NCBI GenBank assembly: GCA_015680685.1
Contig: MNCI01001443.1
Location: 173,630 to 237,629, forward strand
Direction of reading: 5' to 3'
Length of the DNA stretch: 64,000 bases
Source: Gnetum montanum
Lineage: Eukaryota; Streptophyta; Gnetopsida; Gnetales; Gnetaceae
The notes under the pieces are model-generated. The model ran no database searches and was not told the origin of the DNA. It was given only the letters and a program-made list of their open reading frames with translations. Below are positions 23,653-33,822 of this stretch, piece after piece. Positions within the stretch are counted from its first letter, which is position 1; every line of letters begins with the position of its first letter. The translations under genes were made by a program, and so were the position numbers.

Positions 23653-25506
23653 TATGTCCAAGAAACACAAATACAAAGGTGCCTATATGTAGCAACCACA
23701 CAAGTAGTGGACACCCTGTGGTTGATAGCTAATTGAAAGAGTAACTGACCAACATGCATGGAAAAAACTGGGGGAACAACTCATGCTAACAATGAAGGCA
23801 TAAATACATTGGAGTATGAGTGTCGCTAACTTCCACCCCTTAATCTAAGAACATCAGTTGGAAGAATTTGGACACTTCTAAGAAATTTAAATAGGTGCTC
23901 ATTATTTCGAATCTCTCCCTTTCCATTCAGTCATGGGGGATATGGCCACCTATGCTAATCATTGGAGGCCTCAATTCTTTTTGATTTTTGTTTTACATGT
24001 TTTTGTTTTACACTTTTCTATTTTACAAGTTTTTATTTTACACATTTTTGTTTTACACGTTTTTGTTTTACACATTTTTTTTACACATTTCTTTTTACAA
24101 GTTTTTGTTTTACAAATTTCTTTCACTTTTTTTTTACAACATTGTTATACTTTTTCATTTTTTTTTGTGTGTGTTTGTATGTGTTTTCCATCTAGTAATT
24201 TTTTCACCTAATAAGTATTATCCACAATGGTATGAACTCTTTTTATATTGATTGTTAATGTTTTATTTTTACCTTTAAGTTATGATGTTGATACTAAGGT
24301 ATGTTCTTTTGATATGACAGGCAATGAGTCCACTTCATCCATTTACCCACAAGTTCTATGGTCTCTCTTAGCTTGGAAATGTACAGTCCATTTCTAAATA
24401 AGAGCTATAATGAATCAGTGACTAGGTATTTCTCAAACTAAGGAAGGAATCAAGGATTGAAAAGGGTGTGACTTTAAGGGAACTTGATGCATTTGTGTTG
24501 GCCATTCTCTTGGGTGCTTGAATGTTTTCTTCTAGAGTTTTCTTGCTGTTTTGACGTTACCCAATTCTCGGGAAGCTGAGTAAATAAAAATAACAAGTCT
24601 TTGCATGGTTTGGTTCTCACACATAAACACATAAAACAAAAAACAAAAAAAAAAAAAAAAAACAAAACAAAGTGAGAATTCAAAGCACACCCCTTAGACA
24701 AAATAATTCCTTGGGCTACAAGCACTGATTATGGAAGTAAACTAAAAATGTTCCCTCTAACTAAGGCCCTCCTCACTTCCCATTCTCTCCTCATTTGTTT
24801 CGTTGAAATGGTGGTGGCTCTTGGGTGAAGGAATTCTTGTTATTCAAGTGAATGGATTGGTCGAATACATTGATGCAAAGTCACTAGATGTGGTTGGTTT
24901 GAGACTGGAGTTGGAATGAGATTTCCTAAGTCACATTAATTATGAAACACACAAGGGGTTGTAAATCACCTTTTTATTGAGACTCCATTCTATTCTCTCC
25001 TTTCCATCCTTATTTCTCCATTAATCACCTCATTGCCAGCTGTATCATTAGTGTATATTTTGGTGGATATATCGTTTTCTTTCAGGTAAATTCTTGTTGT
25101 TAAGACTTTACCTCTTATTTCAAAGGACATTCCCAAAGCATATGGACTCTTCAAATGTGGGTTTGTTAGGAAATTAAGGGCATGAGCTTGCTTTGGGGAG
25201 GACCCAGTGGCATTCCTATTTGGTGCACTAGTTAAATTCTTTCCTTTAACATTTTTCAATTAACTCTATTTTGTTCATTTCCATCTCGACATCCACTCCA
25301 TCGACATTATAGTTGTCTCTTTTTCTCCATCTTTCTTGTTCTTTTTCCTTCTCCATTCTATTGCTACCGGAGATTCGCTCTTAGTCATGGGGGTCCTGGT
25401 CCAATTTTTTCGATTTTCTTCTAACCCCTACATCTTCAGTAGTCATCATTAATATATCTCTAGATCTGTATCAACCATACCACAACTCAGCCAATGGACC
25501 TTTTAG
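23653..25506 (+). other. A1 non-coding interior with T-rich tandem repeats
   Basis: No coding frame I trust. At about 23978-24118 there are eight or so degenerate 15-bp units of the form GTTTTACACATTTTT; the frames open across them are low-complexity F/L/C/Y strings, not genes. A purine tract AGTCATGGGGGATATGG lies at about 23928 and a second AGTCATGGGGGTCC at 25384, both like the true tract before the 3' LTR. A phrase ending TACAAGCACTGATTATGGAA (24716-24735) recurs in A0 near 28578. Confidence 0.6.
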
Positions 25507-25932
25507 TGAAGCCAGGTATCAATTACATTATGATTCATTTAACCTTGCTAATATAAGATTATGTTGTTTCTGTAGATGGTAATCATGCAACAACGGATTG
25601 GATCTGGATGGAACACTTGGAATGGATCGGTGCTAAAGCAGCTATGCACAGAGCAAGATTGATGGCTTTCTTACGGATGGACAATGAAAGGAACAATCTT
25701 TGCATTGGCAGTAGCAAAATTTTTTTCTCTCTCTTTCTTAGCTAACAAATGAGGCCTGATGTTAAATGTATAAAGTGTTCACTCTTGTTGTCGTGAATAC
25801 CATTTTTGTCTTGTCTTGTAATGATGGTCCATTCACATGTCATCCCATTAGTTCCATTTGAGTCAATAATCCCATACCTTCCAAATATTTTGTAAGGAAC
25901 TCAAGGAAAAGTTTTCATTCAATCATGGGGTA
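25507..25932 (+). pseudogene. A1 ORF2 vestige with leader-intron signals
   Basis: A donor-like CCAGGTATCA near 25512 and an acceptor-like TTTCTGTAG ending at 25575 flank about 60 bases; ATG follows at 25576. ATG in the same setting (TGTAG or TTTTAG then ATGG) begins ORF2 in A0 (29907), A2 (36596, minus) and A3 (50571). Only a short coding-like stretch remains here, then the tail with ATAATCCCATACC shared by A2 and A3. Function of ORF2 unknown. Confidence 0.4.
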
Positions 25933-26757
25933 TGATGGGATGCGATATCGCGGCCGCCGCAATATTGCATCCCTCACGATATTGCGTACACGATATTGCA
26001 TCGTCCCTCGCTATATCGTGGTGCGCCGTCAAGTCTATAAATAAGAGGCAGCTCTCTCTTGTTTCTCATCTAGGCCTAGACCGTAGAGAAACTCTAGCAC
26101 TTTTACCTCTCTAGAGATAGATTAATTTCCATGTGCCTACAGTAGGAACTCCAAAGTGAATAGATCTTTATTCAAGCAAATATTGTACCTGCACACAACT
26201 TTGTGTATGGAAATAAAGATGAACTTCTTGGATAAACCTTGCAATGCATGGAATAGGCTAAATAGGAATTTATTTACTGTTATTTATTATTTATCATTTA
26301 AATTCTTTATTAGTTCATTAAATCTCTCTCAACCCTTCTCTCCTAGTTAAGTGCCTCTGTACAACAACTTCAAGCATGTGCATTATGCTTGGTGATCTGA
26401 GCAACGACTAGCTTTTGGTAACCAAGGTTGCATTGGTTCAGGGTATGAATGGTATGTGGGAACAGATGCTAATGCTAGGTTAATTAAGGCTTAGTTAGTT
26501 AGTTAAAGTTAGTTAATTAGTCTCTTCACCCTCCACCTCACTAGCATAGGAGTTAAATTGGAAAGACATAAAAATCACATACCTTGGACATACTTAACCA
26601 TACAATCATGACAACTACAAGTCCGGGAAGACAATGAATGATTAACCTTAAGTGTTCCATAAGGCGTGTAGGAACTTAGTGTGTGGAGTTCAACTGGATC
26701 GCATGTGTAATACTCATATTTGTATGGTTAAGTGTAGGGGTACCTCTCCACTCATCA
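25933..26757 (+). repeat. A1 3' LTR
   Basis: 825-bp partner of 19643-20472. GATATC-type cluster 25942-26020, TATA box TATAAATA 26036-26043, end CCACTCATCA. The palindrome cluster differs from that of the 5' LTR in several bases, while the body of the LTR is well conserved. Confidence 0.9.
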
Positions 26758-27980
26758 ATTTCCATCAAATCTATGTGGATGACCTAGTAAGATGGAATGT
26801 ATCAAATGAAGATTAGCTCTAATTTTTCTAGGATTCTCATGAAGGTTCTTGAGGGAGCTATTATGTAGAAAGAAGAAAGATCATTAAAATCCTGATAGAC
26901 AAGATAATTTTGGCTCATAATCTTTATGGATGTTCATTATTCTTCACATTCATTTGAATGATGTTAGAAAGATGAAGGAATAGTAATGAAAATGATAGAA
27001 TTCCAATAGTGTATTCAATCATTGGAGGCTTGAAATCTCTAGGAGATTGACTTCATAAAATCCATCACTTCCATGTCTAATGGTAAATCTTACATTTTTG
27101 TTGTTTTTAACAATCATATCAAATGGGTTGAAGTTGTAACCATCACTAACTATATTTCCTCCACTATAAATTGATTCTTTTAGCAATAGGTGATGGATAG
27201 GTTTGGTGTAAGTAGGGTCCTAATTTTTGATAATGAAACTCATTTCACTAGTGCTACATTTTGCAAGTTAATGCAATGCTTGAGGTGAAACATAAACTCA
27301 CATTACCTTATCACTTCCAAGCTAATGATCATGACAAGGTCATCAATAGAAAGATGACAATGATTCTAATAAAAAGAATTAGTAAATATAAAGGAGATTG
27401 GAGTACAAAACTCAACAATGCCCTATGGGCCTATCACTCAGCCTAGAAACTTCCTATAGGCTAGTTTTCCTATGAGTTAGTATACAAAAATTTATCAAAA
27501 GATGATTTCAAACTAAACTCTATAAACTTACAACTACATGTGATCTTGACTTAGAAATTAACTTAGCATAAAAATAATGAATAAAGACACTCAATTTATA
27601 GGATGAAAATCAAAGGATAGATCTCATGATAAATGATGACATGATGTTTAAATAAGAAGAGTTGAAATTCAATAAGAAGACAAGGTTCTCTATTGAAATT
27701 TAACATGTGTGCCTCAATGAACTAATTTCTAGATACTAAGGAAAGAACCATCCATTGAACATTTAACTTTTTCTTTTGATGTCATGATAATTTACAATTC
27801 AACAAGCCCCCAAAAGGACATGTTGGTCAATCTCTAAGAAAAACCATTCAAATACTTACAAGTAGCCAAGACTAATCATAACACCTTAACACAAGGATAA
27901 GGATGCTTTATTTTTAGGATCTTCTCTTCTTAACTTAGTCATCGAAGAGATAACCATAAAACCTAACACATTGAAGGGGA
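26758..27980 (+). pseudogene. A0 integrase
   Basis: Resumes after A1. A decayed zinc-binding region (about 26830-27010) precedes the catalytic core: IDFIKSI (first D at 27049-27051), KSYIFVVFNNHIKWVEVV, and DRFGVSRVLIFDNETHFTS (second D at 27229-27231). After a frame change near 27280 comes HKLTLPYHFQANDHDKVINRK. The expected third catalytic residue, E in the usual form, reads K (AAG at 27336-27338). GDWSTKLNNALWAYHSA follows. Integrase inserts element cDNA into the host chromosome; this copy is inactive. Coding similarity fades by about 27500; the rest to 27980 is weak. Confidence 0.8.
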
Positions 27981-29906
27981 TAGAATTTTTAGTTCTTTCA
28001 TGTGTTTTTCATTTTCTTAATATTTTGACTTTCTTATATATTCTTTTCCTTTTACTTGTCATTCCTTTCATTAATTTTCTTTTACTCTTCACATCATGCA
28101 TGTTTTTGCAATATTTGATTTTCTTCTATTATTTCTAAAATTATTGTTATTACTAAATGTAGCTACTAGGATTATTGTATTTATGAATAGGCTAACTTTA
28201 TTTTCAAGCCTATGTTCTCTACTAGCAATATTGTTAGTTATACAATGATACAAGGTAGTGATTCCATATCATCCATCCATTCCATCTTCCTTAATATGAT
28301 ATTCATATTATTAAGATACTATGATTATTTCATACTAAAACTAAAAGTAACTTGTGATCTTGTTACTCAATAAATAGGGAAGGAAAAAGTGGAAATGGAA
28401 ATAGGTGTGATCTCAAAGAGATTTTTTAAGTTTTCTTCTTGACTTCTTCGATGAGTCTCATAACACCATAGAGGATCTATCATCCTTTCACTTGTAATTT
28501 TAAAGAAAGTATGTTATGTGTAAAGTGTGGTCCCCTTGCAAGAAAAGCAAGGATAAAAATACATCTCTCTAATGATCTCTTAGGATACAAGCACTAGTTA
28601 TGGAAAGGAAAAGATAGGTTACCCACGCCTAAAGTTATCCATCTAAATAATGCCCAAATTTCTTCCAAAAAATGTTTAACTACTTTTTTATTTCATTCTT
28701 CTTAAGTGATAGTCATTTTCTATGATTATTATATTCTTAAAATTGTAGAATAGAAGGGCCACAATAATATGAGGTTATTACTAATGATATCAACTTGGTT
28801 TAGAACCTAGATAGATAAGTATATGAATTACCTTAATCACTTAATTCACAAGAATCTTTTATTAACATGATCTCAACTCTCAAGTCCTTATTCCTTTACA
28901 AATCCCTTCTAAATTTCACTTTTCATCTCACTACTATGTATCATGATTATTTAATAATATTTGGTTCTATGGAATGTATTATTATAAGGACAATAATTGT
29001 GTGGGTATGGTGCTTAACCTAGGTCATCATTAAATTTCTAAAGTATCCATGAACTCCATGTGATATGGTTAGATAAGGGCATTTTTAGGTATGGACCTAT
29101 TTTGGGAAGGATCCACTTACATAACTTTTCAACATCTAGTTTAACCTCCATCACTACATATCTCAATTCATTTAACTTCAATCCTTGGTGTACTACATCA
29201 TTCAACTTTATATTTTTTTAACTAGTTTTTTTATCATGAAAACATAAATTCAAAAGCCTCAATGAAGCTTTTTTAACTCTAAATATCATTTGAAAACCTC
29301 ATGATTTTTTGTTTATATTATTTTTATTCCTTTTTTTCTTTCATTAATCTTTCTTTTTACTTTAAAATTATCCAAAAATTCCTTAGTTTTCAATTAAAAT
29401 ATTTTCTTTAATAGTTGTGTTAACACATCCTCATGAACATAGTGTGATATGTTGACATAATGCAAATATGCTATAAATATGTGAAACCCTTGGAAAAAAT
29501 TCTCACATTTTTCTACAAATGCAAAGGATGTTTTCCTAGTTTTCAAAGCCCAAAACCTTCCTAAAGTCATAACTTCCTTCCAATATATCTGATTTCACTA
29601 GTTCTTCAACCTATGAGCTTTCAAAGGTACGCTTTGCATTGTGGGGACATCAACATTAGAGTCTATTAATAAAGTTTTCTAACATCCCATAGATCAATTA
29701 TTAAAATGATACTAAATAAATAATAATATAAATAAATTAGCTACCTTTATGATCTATACTTAAAATTTTAGCATATGTCATCACTTGGGAACCTTAATAT
29801 CTTAAATCTTCCTTGATTATCACCAACTAAAAAAGTGATTAGATGGTATATAGACTTAAGAGATGAAATTAGAACAACTGATTCAAGGTTATTGATGTGA
29901 TTTTAG
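27981..29906 (+). other. A0 spacer between integrase and ORF2
   Basis: Non-coding, with a T-rich tract after 28000 and phrases shared with the spacers of A1, A2 and A3. A TATA-like TATAAATA lies at 29472-29479, in the place of the A2 internal TATA box (37071-37078), but without intact GATATC palindromes upstream. An acceptor-like TGATTTTAG ends at 29906, directly before the ORF2 ATG. Confidence 0.5.
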
Positions 29907-32460
29907 ATGGTACCAAAACACATATCACAAGTAGTGGGCCATTGTAACCCATGAAGAAGAGACTAAGAGAATGTAAGAAATAGAAACAACAATAACCAAA
30001 CTCAGAAAAGCAAGCTACTAAGGTAACTCATGCTTTCAAGCCCCTACGAAAAGAACCTAAGATGGAATCTACTTGCTAGATTTCCAATATAGAGAAAGGG
30101 TAATCCAAGCAAGGTAAGGTTCTAAGACCTAGGCTAAACTTGGAAGTTACTCTAACAAAAGCCTACCTAGAAATGGTGTAGAGCAAGAAAGTTCAAAGCA
30201 TGGATCTATAGGAAATAAATTTTAAATCCTTCCTAGAGTTACTATCAAAAGAGATTTGAACATAATTACAAGGCTTTCTGGTATGGTCCACCATTTTACC
30301 CATCAAAAATGGTATCTTAGGAAGACTTAACTCATCTAGGATAACTACCAAGGAGATGAAACTATCAAAATCAAGAACATAATTATCTTGTACTCTATGG
30401 AGGCCATTTTTGAAGCCCTTGGATTTTCCAACACTGGGAAAAATTTGCCTAAAGACTCAATGTAGGCAAATAGAGAGGTCAAGAAGAAATGAACTCAATG
30501 TTGTTATGGAGTAGACTGCAAGTAGTATGATGCTCTCATCAAGGTAGAGCCAAATTACTTTAAAATTATGACCTATCATCTCATTACAACAATGAGGCCA
30601 AGAAAAATTACAACATTTTCTTTAAGGACATGTATCACTCTGAATGAGAAATTTCATTTTAACCTTCCTCATCTCATCTTCTATAATACTATAAAGAGAT
30701 TCAATGACAATGAGAAGGATCAGAAGATGCTTCCTTTTTCTTACCTCAATAGAAATTTCTATAGAAGGAGAGGAATAGTCTACTACTCCAACGATGTGAT
30801 CTACAATGCCTTTTCCATATCATGATAGGAAATAATGAAGGACAAGATTCCTATTAAGCTCTAGGAGGAGGTGTTGTCTCTACCACCATCAGCAGCTCAC
30901 AAGATGATATCAAAGATCTTGGTAATAGTTGAACACTTACAGAAACTTATGGAATATTAGCTACAGAACCAAGCTTCTATGGGTGATGGCTAGTCCTCAA
31001 TGTATTAGTTGATCATGAGCCACTTCAATGAAGTTGTAAGAACTATTGGCTAACTAGTAGATAATCTAGCTCATCTATTCTCTACATATAAGAATCAAGT
31101 CCTTGTTCATGCTAATCTAAACATACAAGAAGTTATAGTTTATATCCTAGAAGAATATCTTTCTAAAATCTCTAAAAATACCATGGCTTCCTCTATAATG
31201 TTAGAAGAAGATGAAGGAAAAATAGTCCTAGTTATGCTACATAAGGACTAGGAAATAGTAGTAGAGGTGGTGGTAGAGAGAAGTGAAAAGGCTTTGAGTT
31301 CTCTTGTAACCTTTGTTCTAGATATTACTACAATGGTAGATATTCAAATATCTGCAAGAGTTGTAAGTAAGGAAATGAGTGCAATGCAACACGAGAAAGT
31401 ACTAGAACAAATAGTTAGAGTAAAGAAACCAATTCTAAATATCTTTGATGTTGTAAACTATTTTTTAGCAACCTAGTAATAGCTACTAGAGATAAGGCAT
31501 GAACTCCTAATTAAACAAGTGTAGTTCAAAGAAGTCACCAACATCAATTACTAGTTAGTTGAGATTGTGGAATTGAGATCCTTCTTATTAAACTCTATCA
31601 TTCTTCAATTAAAACTTATTAGAGATGAATGTTTCCAAAAACTTTAACAAAGACTTAAGGAGGTTAAGAATGCTAAGAAGATGTCCATTTTGGATGTGTC
31701 ATTGTCTAATATCATGATAAAATCTATGAGCCATGACCTTCGAGACATGCATATGGAGAACATAACTTTAACTAAGAAAAATCACATGCATAAGGATAAA
31801 GAGAACAAAGAGAAATTGGATAGAATACATCTTCTAGCAGTAAGAATAGTTTGTTAAAGTAAATCAAGATGTTATAAGGTTGGTTGTAGAGCATAAAAAT
31901 ATCTCAATGGAGGAAGTTCAAGCCATTCAAAAAAATATTACCATTGAGATTGCCACCTAGAAAAATGAAGTCTTAAAATATGAAAATATGAAGAATCATT
32001 ATAGAGACTAGGTTAGAATTCTCAAACATGTAAATGAAAAGGCAATCAAGTTGGCCAAAGTAAAGGTGAATAGAGGCTTCTAGTAATTCCAATAAAAAGG
32101 GAATGCATTATAGCCCATATTGGATGGACTTAATACATATAATCAAGCTAAAATCCACCTAAAGAATCTTCAAATTAAGGAGATGACTAAATATAAGCAG
32201 TTAGTAAACCTCTAATACATAAACTTGACAATGCTAATAGCAAGAGACCCAAGGTTAGAGTTAAAGAAAACGTGGCCAGCTCCTACCTAGTTTATAAGGT
32301 GGAGTTCAAGCTTTACAAGGAGACAAAGTACAAGTTGGAGTTTGTTGATGTAAAGCTTGAGGTTCTCAAGAGCAAGTTTGAAGATTAATGATTAGTTGCT
32401 AAGAACCTAGCAAAAAGGAGAAGTGATATCGCTAGTTGATTTGAATGTTCTCAATTGAGA
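29907..32460 (+). pseudogene. A0 ORF2, extra gene after pol
   Basis: ATG at 29907 (MVPKH; A2: MAPKH; A3: MVPKH). Best segment 30568-30825: ITTFSLRTCITLN..FHFNLPHLIFYNTIKRF...LPFSYLNRNFYRRRGI, which aligns with A2 KRISMYVAR..VNANLPHLYLMEILRLF...LPFPYFIRKLCQCAGIRG. From memory this resembles the domain called putative plant transposon protein in Athila-like elements; I could not search. The C-terminal half, about 31000-32400, is rich in K, E and L and likely coiled coil, ending with SSYLVYKVEFKLYKETKYKL. Many stops. Role unknown; the sense-strand position after integrase is where envelope-like or extra ORFs sit in other plant gypsy elements. Confidence 0.55.
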
Positions 32461-32842
32461 AGAGGTCCAAGATGGTGATGAACATTTCTTATTTTAAGAC
32501 TTTAGAGGTTGGGTGCTAGTTTTTACTTCCTGAACATGGGTGAAGCTCCCTCTTATCTACATACTTATTGAGGCTCTACTTTAGTTTAAGCAAAGATGTA
32601 TCAAGAATGAGTACAACCTTCTATCAAATCAACAAGATAATGAAGTGAGGGTGCCCAAGGATTCTCTCCTTGATGAACAAACCCAACATATCACAATAAA
32701 GAGTATGACCTTAATCCAATGGTTTTCCTATCATAAGGTAGTAGAAAACAAATGAACGGGTAGGTAAAAAATAATTATAGCTTTTTCCTTTTTCAATGAT
32801 GTTATAAGAAATAATGAGTGATAGGATGGAAAAATATAGGAC
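32461..32842. other. unassigned flank left of A2
   Basis: Probably the tail of A0, but no motif proves it. The short minus-strand frame crossing 32843 spans the A2 boundary and is not a gene. The last five bases AGGAC form the left target duplication of A2. Confidence 0.35.
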
Positions 32843-33665
32843 TGATGAGTGGTGAGATACCCCTACACTCAACCATACGAATACAAGTGTTTTCACGCGC
32901 GATCCGGTTGAACTCCGCAGACGAACTAGTTGTGGCACCTAGATCATTAACCTTAGGTCGCAGTTCGCAATCTTCCCACTTGGACTAGTATTATATTTGT
33001 CACGTATGGTTTAGTCTAGAGTGAGGTGTATGATATGTTCCTAATTCTAATGCTACTCCTGAAGGCAATGGAAAATAATATTAACTACGCTAAGCTAGGA
33101 GAGAAAGGGTAAGAAAATATAATCTAGCATAAGTGTGATGAGCAGTTGTTCCTTGATTATTTGTACACATCTTGGAATTCGTGCATGACTACCACTGAGA
33201 CTACGAAGCATAGAACCTAGGTATGCCACTGGGATACCAAGTAGTCACACTTAAATGCTTGTAATCAAGTCATACTCATTCTGCATTACTAGGAGATAAG
33301 GGTGAGAGAGAAGGCAGTAAATAATAATTAACTAAACAAAGAAATAACAAAGTGAATGCTACAATGATAAAGTAATCTTGATCTTTATTGCTAGTCATGT
33401 GCACATCCAAGTACGTCACACTCAAATAAAGAATGTCATACAATTACATTAACCACACTATGGGCAGACACGGGAAAAATAATCTAACTGCGGAGGGATC
33501 AAACTGCCAGAGTTTAGCTACAATCTAAACTAGGATTATAAACAAGGGAGAGCTACTTCTTATTTATAGACATTGTGGTGGACTGCGATATTGTGTACAC
33601 GATATTGCAGAGGATGCGATATCGTGTACGTGATATCATGGCCCATGCGATATTGCATCCCATCA
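32843..33665 (-). repeat. A2 3' LTR
   Basis: 823-bp LTR. On the minus strand the GATATC-type cluster (33658-33594) precedes the TATA box TATAAATA (33568-33561). The end on the plus-strand left reads TGATGAGTGGTGAGATACCC, the complement of the GGGTACC..CACTCATCA end of A1 and A3. A minus-strand purine tract CAGTCATGGGGGTA abuts it at about 33666-33680. Confidence 0.9.
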
Positions 33666-33822
33666 TACCCCCATGACTGGATAAAAACTCTTCCTTGAGT
33701 TACAATGATTACATAGTGGATAGGTATGGGATTATTAGATAGGGAAAAATAAAATAAAATGATGTCATAGTGTGGAAACATAGAACACAGAAAAAAACGC
33801 TACAACTACAAAAAATTGGAAC

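Larger units (their letters stand above)
19643..26757 (+). mobile_element. A1: complete non-autonomous gypsy-type element
   Basis: LTRs 19643-20472 and 25933-26757 with TGATG...CATCA ends, flanked by ATTTT (19638-19642) and ATTTC (26758-26762). The primer site follows the first LTR; a purine tract with CATGGGG ends just before the second. The interior has gag and protease on the plus strand but no RT or integrase, then a long non-coding part and a vestige of ORF2. Inserted between RNase H and integrase of A0. Confidence 0.9.
8400..32842 (+). mobile_element. A0: gypsy-type element with RT and integrase, split by two insertions
   Basis: Plus-strand element in four recognisable pieces: gag part 1 (about 8440-9150), gag part 2 and protease (16261-17930), RT-RNase H (18181-19642), and integrase plus ORF2 (26758-~32460). 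The pieces join in order when C1 (9151-16260) and A1 (19643-26757) are removed. C1 has near-matching 5-bp flanks GGCAT/GCCAT and A1 has ATTTT/ATTTC. It is the only element here with an RT and an integrase core. All frames carry stops, so it is inactive. Its LTRs are not identified: the left one would lie beyond B1, and the right end is obscured around 32.5-32.8 kb. Confidence 0.75.

Noticed and set aside
23933-24251. Three overlapping open frames encoding F/L/C/Y-rich proteins that resemble membrane segments
   Set aside because: They arise from the 15-bp T-rich tandem repeat in the A1 spacer; open in all three frames, as expected for low complexity.
24474-24725. Minus-strand 83-codon frame with a phenylalanine run
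   Set aside because: Built on a poly-A tract at about 24639-24662 in the A1 spacer; no homologue in A2 or A3.
32711-32938. 75-codon minus-strand frame
   Set aside because: Crosses the A2 LTR boundary at 32843, so it is a chance fusion.
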